Origin: Agathobacter sp.
Lineage (GTDB): Bacteria; Bacillota; Clostridia; Lachnospirales; Lachnospiraceae
Reading direction: 5' to 3'
Assembly (NCBI GenBank): GCA_022772675.1
Contig: JALEZW010000056.1
Span: 1 to 32,275 of the forward strand
Length of the DNA stretch: 32,275 nucleotides
A program made the position numbers and the translations under genes. This document shows positions 1 to 10,639 of the stretch, piece after piece. How positions within the stretch are numbered: the first letter of the stretch is position 1; each line of letters opens with the position of its first letter. The notes beneath the pieces are model-generated. The model was given only the letters and a program-made list of their open reading frames with translations, had not been told where the DNA came from and ran no database searches.

Positions 1-25
1 CGCAAGTCTACGCTTCGCTCCGGTC

Positions 26-60
26 GGCGCAGAGCAGACATCCACTGGATGTCTTGCGCC
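26..60. repeat. Nested inverted repeat at window start
   Basis: An outer pair GGCGCA (26-31) and TGCGCC (55-60) encloses an inner pair GACATCC (37-43) and GGATGTC (47-53), so the stretch can fold into one long imperfect hairpin. No T-run follows on the plus strand. The stretch 1-151 contains no convincing gene. Its role is unknown: it may be the end of a palindromic element or a terminator for a gene outside the window. The 12-mer GGCGCAGAGCAG also occurs near 32072. Confidence 0.5.
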
Positions 61-151
61 CCGCAATTCTACATCATCATATATTGCAGAACTGCACGAA
101 AAGTCATGCTCTCTATGCAATAGAAGATACTACGAATCTGATACGCAGTAT

Positions 152-499
152 TTATATTTGTTCCTCCGGCGGGACATCCAGCACCCGCTTTACTGCAGAC
201 TGCAACTCCGGATGTTTACGGTAAAGTTCAATAAGATGACGTTCATCTGCAGTGATTGGAAAGCTTCCGCCGGAGGAGTTTAAAAGATCTTCAGAGATAT
301 TTTCCATCTGATACATTTCACAGAGAACCAGCAGGGTTTCCGTACGGGGATAACACTGGTCGCTTTCCCAGCCGTAAACGGTTTTGGCAGCCACGTCCAT
401 TTTATATTCATCGTGCAGCCGGACCACCACATCGTTGACCGTCCAGCCATGGCTTTTTCTCATTTTTCGCAGTGCGGAACCTATCTGCATTCCCTTCAT
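152..499 (-). CDS. XRE-family helix-turn-helix transcriptional regulator
   Basis: The 115-residue protein begins with a helix-turn-helix of the Cro/CI (XRE) type over roughly residues 5-60: a basic first helix (SALRKMRKSHGW), then VNDVVVRLHDEY, then the recognition-helix region AKTVYGWESDQCYPRTETL. The 'YGWESDQCYP...ETLLVLCEMY' part is typical of XRE domains in Firmicutes. The C-terminal part (about residues 80-115) has an ADERHLIELYRKHPELQ helix, common in short XRE regulators as a dimerisation tail. It is divergent from the Dabb gene across a 250-bp gap that contains an inverted repeat suited to autoregulation. The target genes are unknown. Recognition as a DNA-binding protein is strong; no specific function is implied. 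Confidence 0.85.
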   Translation of the reverse strand: MKGMQIGSALRKMRKSHGWTVNDVVVRLHDEYKMDVAAKTVYGWESDQCYPRTETLLVLCEMYQMENISEDLLNSSGGSFPITADERHLIELYRKHPELQSAVKRVLDVPPEEQI

Positions 500-576
500 A
501 AAATGATACTCCTAGTTCGTAAAATTGAGATTATAAATATACCCATAGTTTTATCTTATCGGGAAAAAATATAACA

Positions 577-632
577 TCAAGAAATTCTTCCCATATAAGA
601 ATGGCATGGAAAATATATGCAGAATTTCTTGA
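577..632. promoter_or_regulatory. Inverted repeat in divergent promoter region, candidate operator
   Basis: Two 12-nt arms, TCAAGAAATTCT (577-588) and AGAATTTCTTGA (621-632), are perfect reverse complements, and each is itself rich in AAGAA/TTCTT motifs. A further TTGAAAAACAAGAA follows at about 628-641. The site lies in the gap between the divergent XRE and Dabb genes. Binding by the XRE protein is an inference; an alternative is an RNA hairpin. The gap (500-746) holds nothing else recognisable apart from a weak TATACT at about 710. Confidence 0.45.
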
Positions 633-746
633 AAAACAAGAATACGTTATGGAGCATAAGTAGAAATGAAATATTGCATTTGGGATGTCCGAAAATAGAA
701 AAGTATGTTATACTGGGGAAAAAGTATATTTGGACAGGAGGAGCTT

Positions 747-1049
747 ATGGTAAAACATGTAATTTTATGGACGCTGAAGGATTCATTAAGTGACGAGGAG
801 AAAAAAAGTGTCAAGGCAGGAATTAAAGAAGGGTTAGAAGGGCTGGCAGGACAGATTCCGGGACTTACGGATATTCATGTATATACCAATGGACTGGCAA
901 GTTCCAATGCGGATGTGATGCTGGATTCAACTTTTACCGATGAGGACTCCCTTAAGGGGTATGCGGTTCATCCCAAGCATGTGGCAGTTGCAGATGGTAA
1001 GGTGCGTCCTTATACGGCGACACGCACCTGTCTGGATTATGAAATCTAA
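747..1049 (+). CDS. Dabb (stress-responsive A/B barrel) domain protein
   Basis: About 100 residues matching the Dabb family: it opens with VKHVILWTLKD, has a central GLAGQIPGLTDIHVYTNGL segment and ends with the family-typical 'YAVHPKHVAVADGKVRPYTATRTCLDYE' (the HPxH region). Family members are small dimeric ferredoxin-like alpha/beta barrels; most bacterial ones have no defined substrate. The start at 747 is preferred over an upstream in-frame ATG at 705 because GGAGGAG lies about 6 nt before 747 and homologues usually begin with M-x-(K/R)-H. It stands alone and is followed by a strong bidirectional terminator. The biochemical role is unknown. Confidence 0.85.
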   Translation: MVKHVILWTLKDSLSDEEKKSVKAGIKEGLEGLAGQIPGLTDIHVYTNGLASSNADVMLDSTFTDEDSLKGYAVHPKHVAVADGKVRPYTATRTCLDYEI

Positions 1050-1072
1050 ACAGGTCGCTTTATTACCTACCC

Positions 1073-1107
1073 ATTTTGCTCATATATGGGGCTTTGAACA
1101 GTTACCT
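1073..1107. repeat. Partial copy of the structured element found at 27087-27283
   Basis: The segment ATTTTGCTCATATATGGGG followed soon by TGAACAGTTACCT closely resembles two separated parts of the 27-kb element (ATTTTGCTCATACATGGGG near 27163 and TGAATAGTTACCT near 27273). It looks like an internally deleted relic of the same dispersed element. Evidence is direct comparison within the window. Confidence 0.5.
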
Positions 1108-1108
1108 G

Positions 1109-1160
1109 AAAAAATCTCTCATCCCTTGTTTGAATGAACATATGGGATGGGAGATTTTTT
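1109..1160. terminator. Bidirectional intrinsic terminator between Dabb and BASS genes
   Basis: A left arm of A6 plus TCTCTCATCCC (1109-1125) pairs with GGGATGGGAGA plus T6 (1144-1160), with one G:U-type pair. The A-run on one side and T-run on the other let it end both convergent transcripts, the Dabb gene from the left and the BASS gene from the right. Confidence 0.85.
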
Positions 1161-1207
1161 ATGTCTGACTTTCCGGATCAGTGAAACAGCAGATATTGTG
1201 CATTATG

Positions 1208-2227
1208 TTATGCAGTTTCTTCAGCAGCTGCAGCCTTCTCTTTTCTTTTATCGAGGCTTGCAAAAAATCCAGCCATCAGCGTACCGGAAATGGAGTGCCA
1301 TACGCAGGAAACAGCGCAGATGATTGCAGATTCCGGAGAGGATGCAAACTGTGCGGTTGTGGTGGCAAGGTTGGTAGCCAGGCCCGCATTCTGCATACCG
1401 ACTTCGATAGAAATCGTACGTTTCTTTGCAGTGTTCATACCGGTCAGTTTTCCGGCACAATAGCCCAGCAGATAACCAAGACCATTATGGAGCAGGACAG
1501 CAACAAAGATAACAGCACCGGAGGTAAAGAACTTAGACCCCTGTGAGGAGATAACCCCGCCAACAACGCAGGCAAGCCCAAGAACAGCAACACCCGGCAT
1601 TATTTTCTGTACTTCCTGAAAGGCTTTCTTTTTTCCTAAAAGATAATTCAGTAAAAATCCGATAGCAATTGGTAAGATAACGGTTTCAATAATGGATACA
1701 AACATTGGCATTGCTTTGATGGAAATTGTGGCACCGCTTGCAAGGAAAGAGACAAGAAGCGGCGTCATAAGCGGTGAAAGTAATGTAGAAACGGTTGTCA
1801 TTCCTACGGAAAAAGCAACATCACCGCCACAGAGATAGGACATGATGTTGGAGGAAACACCGCCCGGGCAGCATCCCACTAAGATCAGACCCAGTGCAAT
1901 GGCATCCGGCAGATGTAAAAGTTTTGTCAGACACAATGCGATGGCCGGCATGATCAGATACTGGGCAATAGCGCCGATGCAGATATCAAAAGGGCGCTGT
2001 GCAAGGATCTTAAAATCATCGGTAGTCAGAGTCAGTCCCATACTGAACATGATGATACCGATAATGACGGACTGTGAAGTAAACTTATTTGTGGCAAAAT
2101 CCGTAAAGAGTGAAATGTTTACCCAGCCCATCAGGCCTGGAACCAAAAAGGTGACGACTGCAATGGCAATTACGACAACTGCTGTGTAGTCAGATAAAAA
2201 TTTGCTGAGTTTTTGTAGTGTTTTCAT
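1208..2227 (-). CDS. Bile acid:sodium symporter (BASS) family transporter
   Basis: A 339-residue polytopic membrane protein. Recognisable BASS features include the MFSMGLTLTTDDF segment (about residues 55-67), the GCCPGGVSSNIMSYLCGGDVA motif (about 110-130, with the family G-G-x-x-S-N) and the later EVGMQNAGLA segment (about 265-275). BASS members cotransport organic anions (bile acids, keto acids, pantoate-like compounds) with sodium; the substrate here is not readable. The start at 2227 has an AGGAGGAT site just upstream. An in-frame extension of 78 codons to 2461 overlaps the T-box leader and is rejected. The gene lies alone behind a T-box, so its transcription is expected to rise when a particular tRNA is uncharged, suggesting import of an amino acid, its precursor or a related sulfur or keto compound. 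Confidence 0.88.
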   Translation of the reverse strand: MKTLQKLSKFLSDYTAVVVIAIAVVTFLVPGLMGWVNISLFTDFATNKFTSQSVIIGIIMFSMGLTLTTDDFKILAQRPFDICIGAIAQYLIMPAIALCLTKLLHLPDAIALGLILVGCCPGGVSSNIMSYLCGGDVAFSVGMTTVSTLLSPLMTPLLVSFLASGATISIKAMPMFVSIIETVILPIAIGFLLNYLLGKKKAFQEVQKIMPGVAVLGLACVVGGVISSQGSKFFTSGAVIFVAVLLHNGLGYLLGYCAGKLTGMNTAKKRTISIEVGMQNAGLATNLATTTAQFASSPESAIICAVSCVWHSISGTLMAGFFASLDKRKEKAAAAEETA

Positions 2228-2308
2228 AGTATCCTCCTTATGTTTTGAACATGATACATGAACCAAAATTCGTGTTGTAACCTTTGGGATACTTGCTGAC
2301 AGAATGCC

Positions 2309-2343
2309 AAAAAAATTCCCCCACAGGAAAAACCTGTGAGGGA
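2309..2343 (-). terminator. T-box-controlled intrinsic terminator
   Basis: On the minus strand a stem with arms near CCCTCACAGG and CCTGTGGGGG is followed by a run of T (2315-2309). The 5' arm overlaps the T-box antiterminator region, the usual mutually exclusive switch. It lies about 80 nt before the BASS start codon. Confidence 0.85.
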
Positions 2344-2530
2344 CGAAAGTAATCCGCGTTACCACCCTGATTCTGTGAATATCACAGCACTCACTATGTA
2401 CCATCATACATATTCCCGATAACGGGGGAGACCGGCACAGCCTACTGCCACAATCGGGCATTCAGCCTGCTTCTTGGAGAGGATATCTGCCTTTGCCTGA
2501 ATGCCTGTTCACACCAGCCACAGGCTCTCT
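2309..2530 (-). ncRNA. T-box riboswitch leader of the BASS transporter gene
   Basis: Read on the minus strand, the leader starts with AGAGAG (2530-2525) and a GGCTGGTGTGAAC element, continues through a Stem I apical region, an AGTAGGCTG...CGTTATC segment typical of T-boxes, the T-box core AGGGTGGTAACGCGG (2368-2354) and then the ACTTTCGTCCCTC antiterminator/terminator region. A candidate specifier follows the conserved GAA: TGC at 2460-2458, which would read tRNA-Cys. Against this call, the next base is C rather than the usual purine, and this part can also pair in a 9-bp stem. The class assignment is firm; the amino acid is tentative. Confidence 0.9.
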
Positions 2531-2599
2531 GAAAATTAATGCAAATACAGCGTTGTTCTCCGCAATGAATTTTGGTGAATGTATTTTCTTTTGACACTT

Positions 2600-2627
2600 A
2601 TTATAGGTGATTGTCAGAAAATGTCAA
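2600..2627 (-). promoter_or_regulatory. Sigma-A promoter for the T-box/BASS transcript
   Basis: On the minus strand a perfect TTGACA (2627-2622) and a perfect TATAAT (2605-2600) are separated by 16 nt and lie about 70 nt upstream of the AGAGAG start of the T-box. This is the strongest consensus promoter in the window, as expected for a gene controlled by termination rather than initiation. Confidence 0.85.
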
Positions 2628-2759
2628 TAGGCAAAATAAAGTTTTATATTCAGATGTAACCATGTATAATATGATACAAGGGTCAAAAGGTCAGAACTCG
2701 TTCCTGCTTGCAGGATAAGAGTCCTGACTTGCTGATATAGAGATTGGGAGGAACTCGGT

Positions 2760-3713
2760 ATGGGAAAGAGGAAGAAAGAAACAATGGAATTTCGGTTTTA
2801 TGAAGTTCCACAAGGAGAGGCGGTTCTGGCGCTTTTAGGTGACAGCTGGATCAGGAGATATGGGCATGACGGATCGGTACATCTTCATTTCCATAATCTG
2901 ATGGAAATTGGATACTGCATAGATGGAACAGGGGAACTGTACCTGAACGAGGAAAGACACAGGTATGAACCATCAATGTTCAGCGTTATTCCTGCAAATT
3001 ATCCACATATTACCGTGAGTGATGGGGAGGATACCAACTTCTGGGAGTACATTTTTTTTGACCCGGCGCAGGTGGTATGTGAACTTTATCCGGATAATCC
3101 AATCTGCCAGAGGCATATGACAGAGATGGTGAACAGGAATGCTCTTCTTTTGAAGGAAAAAGAGAATGTGATTCTTTTGGAGATGATCCGGCTTGTGATG
3201 GAGGAAATGCGAGGAAAACAACCACACTATACTTCTATGGTGAAAAGCATGGTTCGGGGGATTGTGATTGAGCTTATCAGACTGAACGAAAAGCGTTTGA
3301 AAATGGAAAGCGGCATAAAGTCCGAGCCGGATGATGCAACAAAGAGCAACCAGATCACCGCCGCACTGGAATATGTGAGCGAGCATTATGCAGAGCCTGT
3401 TCAGGTTTGTGAGCTGGCTGAGGCATGCAGTATGAGCGAAACTCATTTCAGACGGCTGTTTAAGAAAAATATGAATATGTCACCCATGGATTATGTCAAT
3501 CTGATACGAATACAGAAGGCCTGCGATTTGATGAAACGGTCGGATGATTCCATGGATACAGTTGCAATGAAGTGTGGTTTTGCTACAACGTCAACATTTG
3601 ACCGGAATTTTAAAAAATATTTGTCTACTTCGCCATATCAGTGGAAGATTAATCCGGAAAATTATGAACGAAAGATTCTGGATTTTAAGATTTCTGCTCT
3701 GAAAGGTTGGTAA
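2760..3713 (+). CDS. AraC-family transcriptional regulator of the sugar locus
   Basis: A 317-residue two-domain regulator. The N-terminal half is cupin-like: HLHFHNLMEIGYCIDGTGELYLNEERHRYEPSMFSVIPANYPH contains the sugar-sensing barrel pattern, roughly residues 40-85. The C-terminal 100 residues hold two helix-turn-helix motifs of AraC type: VCELAEACSMSETHFRRLFKK and the family signature around MDTVAMKCGFATTSTFDRNFKK, ending SPYQW. GGGAGG lies 9 nt before the ATG; a second ATG 24 nt inside (MEFRFYE) is also possible. It sits just upstream of the transporter and beta-galactosidase genes in the same direction, so it is probably their sugar-responsive activator. The downstream promoter has a good -10 and poor -35, consistent with activation. 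Confidence 0.9.
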   Translation: MGKRKKETMEFRFYEVPQGEAVLALLGDSWIRRYGHDGSVHLHFHNLMEIGYCIDGTGELYLNEERHRYEPSMFSVIPANYPHITVSDGEDTNFWEYIFFDPAQVVCELYPDNPICQRHMTEMVNRNALLLKEKENVILLEMIRLVMEEMRGKQPHYTSMVKSMVRGIVIELIRLNEKRLKMESGIKSEPDDATKSNQITAALEYVSEHYAEPVQVCELAEACSMSETHFRRLFKKNMNMSPMDYVNLIRIQKACDLMKRSDDSMDTVAMKCGFATTSTFDRNFKKYLSTSPYQWKINPENYERKILDFKISALKGW

Positions 3714-3793
3714 ATTGACGAATTTCCTAACAAAATGGTCGAAATTGCGTGTTTTATAGTGGAATTAGTATACAAAAAAGATACCTGGTTCGT

Positions 3794-3799
3794 TATAAT
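3794..3799 (+). promoter_or_regulatory. -10 box of the transporter operon
   Basis: A perfect TATAAT sits 120 nt before the solute-binding protein start. The -35 position (about 3771) reads TACAAA, a poor match, so an activator is likely needed. Similar GACGAATTT/GTCGAAATT motifs at about 3717-3745 could be AraC sites; this is inference. Confidence 0.45.
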
Positions 3800-3918
3800 A
3801 CACATATAAATAAAGCGGTGTGAAAATAAACAGAACAAATTGCACAAATACATTTGGCAAAGGGAGAAAAAACATCGCGAAAACGACTATTTTGATTGGA
3901 ACTAGGGAGGAAAAAAGT

Positions 3919-5244
3919 ATGAAAAGAAAAGCATTATCAATCTTACTGGTAGCTGCTATGACAGCAACTATGGTTATGGGGTGCGGTACAGGAAAAGGAA
4001 GCTCATCTAATGGAGGAACACAGGCAGGAGATCCAACTGCAGGAGAAGATGAGCACACACTGAGCGTAAATGCATGGGATAAAAACTTCAACATCCCTGC
4101 ACTTCAGGCAGCAGCAGATGATTACAAGAAGAATGTTGATCCGGATTTCAATCTGAAGATTAACGAAGTGGCACAGTCATCAGATATTGAGAATGCAGTC
4201 ACACTTGCTGCATCAGCAGGCGACTACAGCACATTACCGGATATCGTTTTATTCCAGGATCACTGGGCACACAAGTATATCAGCGATTATCCGGATGCGT
4301 TCCAGAACATTGATGATATTGATATTGACTGGTCTGATTTCGCATCAGAGAAAGTTTCTTACTCTACTATCGATAACAAGCATTACGGAGTACCGGTAGA
4401 TAACGGAACCGTTATCTGTGCATACAGAATTGATCTTTTGGAGCAGGCCGGATATACCATTGATGATTTGACTGGATGCACATGGGATAAGTTCATTGAG
4501 ATTGGCGAAAAGGTAAATGAGAAGACTGGAAAGTACTTACTTTCCATGGATGGTGACGGAAATGATCTCGTTTACATGATGCTGCAGGCAGAGGGTGAGT
4601 CACAGTTTAAGGATGGCAAACCATACATCGCAGATAATGAGAAACTTGTAAAGATTGTAGAAATTATCAATGAGATGGTTCAAAAGAAAGTATTATATCT
4701 TGCAAATGACTGGAACGATTACACCGACCAGACTATTATTGGAGACATGGTTGCAGGTGTTATGAACGGTAACTGGATCATTCCTACAATTGAGCAGGTT
4801 AAGGAAAATAGTGGAAAATGGGAAATTACGTCCATGCCGACACTTGAGGGTGGCGAAGGATATGCTTCCAATGGTGGTGCTTCCCTTTATGTAACTGCTA
4901 ACTGCAAGAATCCGGATCTGGCAAAGAAATTCCTTGCTTATACATTCGGTGGCAGCAGTGTTACATATGATGCAGCATTAAAGAATGGTGGTGTGATCAC
5001 CACATGTATCTCAGCCGGTAAGTCTGATGTATATAACGAGGGGGTTGAATATTTCAACAATACTCCGATTTACGCACAGATTGTTGAGATGGGATCTCAC
5101 GTACCGGTTGTAGAGCAGAGTGATTACCATTATACCTGCCGTGAGAAGGTTGCAGCAGCAATCATTAATATTACCGGTGGCGCAGATGTAAAGTCTGAGC
5201 TCAAGAATGCAGAAGACCAGCTGAACTTTGAAATGGGAAATTAA
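3919..5244 (+). CDS. Carbohydrate ABC transporter substrate-binding lipoprotein
   Basis: A 441-residue extracellular solute-binding protein of the maltose/oligosaccharide type (family 1). It starts with a lipoprotein signal peptide: MKRKALSILLVAAMTATMVMGCG, with lipobox VMGC and lipidated Cys near residue 19, followed by a Gly/Ser/Asn-rich linker. The mature part contains typical segments such as ADYPDAFQNIDD-like and NGNWIIPTIEQ, where tryptophans line the sugar cleft in the family. The start at 3919 is chosen because GGGAGG lies 9 nt upstream and it opens directly into the signal peptide; the longer frame from 3820 would bury it. It is the first gene of a set with two permeases and a beta-galactosidase, suggesting a beta-galactoside or galacto-oligosaccharide as ligand. 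A hairpin follows, so it is probably expressed more than the permeases. Confidence 0.92.
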   Translation: MKRKALSILLVAAMTATMVMGCGTGKGSSSNGGTQAGDPTAGEDEHTLSVNAWDKNFNIPALQAAADDYKKNVDPDFNLKINEVAQSSDIENAVTLAASAGDYSTLPDIVLFQDHWAHKYISDYPDAFQNIDDIDIDWSDFASEKVSYSTIDNKHYGVPVDNGTVICAYRIDLLEQAGYTIDDLTGCTWDKFIEIGEKVNEKTGKYLLSMDGDGNDLVYMMLQAEGESQFKDGKPYIADNEKLVKIVEIINEMVQKKVLYLANDWNDYTDQTIIGDMVAGVMNGNWIIPTIEQVKENSGKWEITSMPTLEGGEGYASNGGASLYVTANCKNPDLAKKFLAYTFGGSSVTYDAALKNGGVITTCISAGKSDVYNEGVEYFNNTPIYAQIVEMGSHVPVVEQSDYHYTCREKVAAAIINITGGADVKSELKNAEDQLNFEMGN

Positions 5245-5278
5245 TAGATTGACATAGGTCGGCAAAGGAGTAGGTGAA

Positions 5279-5309
5279 ACGGGGAATCAGGGGGCTGACT
5301 CCCCGTTTT
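5279..5309 (+). terminator. Intrinsic terminator/attenuator after the binding-protein gene
   Basis: ACGGGGA-A-TCA (5279-5289) pairs with TGA-C-TCCCCGT (5296-5306) and is followed by TTTTC. It lies between the binding-protein gene and the first permease, a common place for partial termination that keeps binding protein in excess. Confidence 0.75.
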
Positions 5310-5338
5310 CATATAGAGTAGGAAGGAATGAGGGAAAG

Positions 5339-6235
5339 ATGAAGAGAAGTGGGAAAAGCATAACCTCAAAGCAGCATGCGGCTGGATGGGCATTTCTGGC
5401 ACCGGCATCCATACTGATTGTTGTTATGAGTTTTATTCCGATCATACAGGCAATTCTTATGTCTTTTAAGACCGGATCCAGTGCGAATATGAAATGGGTA
5501 AATCCATTTACCTATAACTATACCCGGATGTTTCAGGATAAACTGTTTATGCGTTCGGTGGGAAATACATTTTTATACTTATTGATAGAAGTACCGATTA
5601 TGCTGGTTCTTGCAATCCTGCTGGCACAGATATTAAATAATAAGAATTTGAAATTCAAGGGATTCTTCCGTACCTGCGTCTTTCTGCCCTGTGCAACTTC
5701 ACTGGTATCCTATTCCCTGATTTTTAAATCCCTGTTTGCCACCAACGGATTAATTAACAGCGTACTGGTTAAGCTTGGGATTTTGGAAACCAATTATAAT
5801 TTCCTCGGAAATGCCACGTCAGCACGTATTATTATCATTCTTGCACTGATCTGGAGATGGACAGGATACAACATGGTCTTCTTCCTGGCAGGGCTTCAGA
5901 ATATTGAATATTCTGTCTATGAAGCTGCAAAGATTGATGGAGCCAGCTCCTGGAAGACTTTCTGGCATATTACGGTTCCACTTTTGAAACCCACCATCGT
6001 TATGACAATGATTATGTCAATCAACGGTACCTTACAGCTCTTCGATGAGTCTGTAAACCTGACAAGCGGCGGACCGGCAAATGCAACCATTACTATGTCA
6101 CATTACATTTACAACAATTCCTTCGGTCAGGGTGTTGCGAACTTCGGATATGCATCGGCGATGTCGTTCTTTGTATTTATCCTTGTAGCAATTCTGGCGT
6201 TTATCAATATGAAAGTAGGTGACAAGCGTGACTAA
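5339..6235 (+). CDS. Carbohydrate ABC transporter permease (MalF/UgpA type)
   Basis: A 298-residue inner-membrane permease with about six transmembrane segments, the first at residues 15-42 (WAFLAPASILIVVMSFIPIIQAILMSF). The cytoplasmic EAA loop that docks the ATPase is clear near residue 195: EAAKIDGASSWKTFWHITVPLL. It ends FVFILVAILAFINMKVGDKRD. The 'NLTSGGPANAT' segment is characteristic of MalF/UgpA-like subunits. It forms a heterodimer with the next gene, whose start overlaps its last codons. No ATPase gene is present here; in such clostridial loci a shared MsmK/UgpC-like ATPase elsewhere usually serves, which is an inference. Confidence 0.92.
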   Translation: MKRSGKSITSKQHAAGWAFLAPASILIVVMSFIPIIQAILMSFKTGSSANMKWVNPFTYNYTRMFQDKLFMRSVGNTFLYLLIEVPIMLVLAILLAQILNNKNLKFKGFFRTCVFLPCATSLVSYSLIFKSLFATNGLINSVLVKLGILETNYNFLGNATSARIIIILALIWRWTGYNMVFFLAGLQNIEYSVYEAAKIDGASSWKTFWHITVPLLKPTIVMTMIMSINGTLQLFDESVNLTSGGPANATITMSHYIYNNSFGQGVANFGYASAMSFFVFILVAILAFINMKVGDKRD

Positions 6236-7058
6236 GAAAAAACATGGATCAATGATACAGAGGAGACTGATTCCCTCTTACATATTTTTGATTATCGTAT
6301 CATTCATTTCAGTGTTCCCACTGTACTGGATGATTACGGCCGCAACCAATACCTCTGTGGAGGTTGCACGCGGAAGAATCATATTTGGTACGCATGCAAT
6401 TGAGAATTTTCAGAAGCTGTTAGAGCAGCAGGATCTGTTTGGAGCACTGGGAAATTCCTTCCTCTATGCAGGTATGCAGACGATTGTTGCGCTTTTAATC
6501 TGCTCTCTTGCAGGATTTGGATTTGAGCTTTACCATGACCGTTTTAAGGACAGATTATTTTCCATTTTACTGCTGGCAATGATGGTTCCTCAGGTAGCAA
6601 CCATGATTCCGCTGTTTAAAATGATGGCAAAGATGAATCTTTTAAATTCGGTTTGGGCATTTATTCTTCCACAGATATCAACACCGTTTCTGATTATGAT
6701 GTTCCGTCAGAATTCCAGAAACTTCCCGGTTGATGTCATGGAAGCAGCACGAATCGACGGATTGAGCGAGATTCGGATATTCTTCCAGATGTATATGCCA
6801 ATTCAGAAATCCACTTATGCTGCAGCTGCCGTTATCACATTCATGAATTCATGGAATGCATACTTATGGCCTAAAGTTGTTATGAGCGATAACAGAGCAC
6901 AGACGATGCCGATGCTCATTGCAAATCTGGCAGCCGGATACAATGTCGATTATGGTGTTTTGATGATGGGTGTATTATTCTGCTCCATTCCGACAATGAT
7001 CATCTTCTTCGTACTTCAGAAACAGTTCGCAGAAGGTATTACAGGTGCAGTGAAGTAA
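6228..7058 (+). CDS. Carbohydrate ABC transporter permease (MalG/UgpE type)
   Basis: A 276-residue second permease with about six membrane segments, starting with IPSYIFLIIVSFISVFPLYWMI. The EAA loop is near residue 172: EAARIDGLSEIRIFFQMYMPIQK. The C-terminal region KQFAEGITGAVK is the typical MalG/UgpE tail. A GTG start at 6228 is preferred because AGGTG lies about 7 nt upstream; an alternative GTG at 6219 would add three residues. The start lies inside the end of the upstream permease gene, so translation is probably coupled. It pairs with that permease to form the sugar channel. Confidence 0.9.
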   Translation: MTKKKHGSMIQRRLIPSYIFLIIVSFISVFPLYWMITAATNTSVEVARGRIIFGTHAIENFQKLLEQQDLFGALGNSFLYAGMQTIVALLICSLAGFGFELYHDRFKDRLFSILLLAMMVPQVATMIPLFKMMAKMNLLNSVWAFILPQISTPFLIMMFRQNSRNFPVDVMEAARIDGLSEIRIFFQMYMPIQKSTYAAAAVITFMNSWNAYLWPKVVMSDNRAQTMPMLIANLAAGYNVDYGVLMMGVLFCSIPTMIIFFVLQKQFAEGITGAVK

Positions 7059-7092
7059 ATAAAATATAATATAATGTGTAAAATTACGACAG

Positions 7093-10217
<3,125 letters not shown>

Positions 10218-10245
10218 TCATTTCCCGCCATTCTTAGCGATGACC

Positions 10246-10269
10246 ACACCGGAAAAAATTTTCTGGTGT
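10246..10269 (+). terminator. Hairpin after lacZ, probable terminator
   Basis: ACACCGGAAAA (10246-10256) pairs with TTTTCTGGTGT (10259-10269), 11 bp with one G:U. The T-rich part lies within the 3' arm rather than after it, so termination strength is uncertain. It is 28 nt after the lacZ stop. Confidence 0.55.
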
Positions 10270-10294
10270 ATCGAACGAGGATGCGGTTTCGAGT

Positions 10295-10350
10295 GCGCAG
10301 GTTAAAAAACGAAGGCGTAGCAGGCTACGTCGAGACTTTTTGACCTGTGC
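10295..10350. repeat. Long two-stage palindromic hairpin downstream of lacZ
   Basis: Outer arms GCGCAGGTTAAAAA (10295-10308) and TTTTTGACCTGTGC (10337-10350) enclose an inner GCGTAG (10315-10320)/CTACGT (10325-10330) hairpin. It could be a second bidirectional terminator or a dispersed palindromic element. The whole gap 10218-10639 has no coding sequence I can support. Confidence 0.6.
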
Positions 10351-10402
10351 TATCGGATGCCAGACCGGTCTTATGCGTCAGTTATTTCTTTTCAGTGAGT
10401 AG

Positions 10403-10442
10403 TATGGGCATATACAGAGAAATATTCATGTATATGCCCATA
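10403..10442. repeat. 13-bp perfect inverted repeat
   Basis: TATGGGCATATAC (10403-10415) and GTATATGCCCATA (10430-10442) are exact reverse complements around a 14-nt A/T-rich loop. No T-run follows directly. It may be a regulator site or an RNA hairpin upstream of the restriction-helicase remnant; function unknown. Confidence 0.55.
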
Positions 10443-10639
10443 TACCCCTGTATTTTATACGGTTGTCTGGGGGACCAGGCAGCAGATGGGCTTGCTAGGG
10501 GTGCAAATAAGATCTGAAAGTGTCTAATGGATATTCTTGTGCAATTAACTTGTGATTATGGTATTATATAGATATGGTTTCGTCTTAAACATTAAGAATA
10601 TTACATCAGTACAGAATTTGAAGAGAGAGGGCAGAGGCG

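Noticed and set aside
2228-2461. 78-codon N-terminal extension of the BASS transporter
   Set aside because: It overlaps the T-box core and terminator, and a strong ribosome binding site precedes the shorter start.
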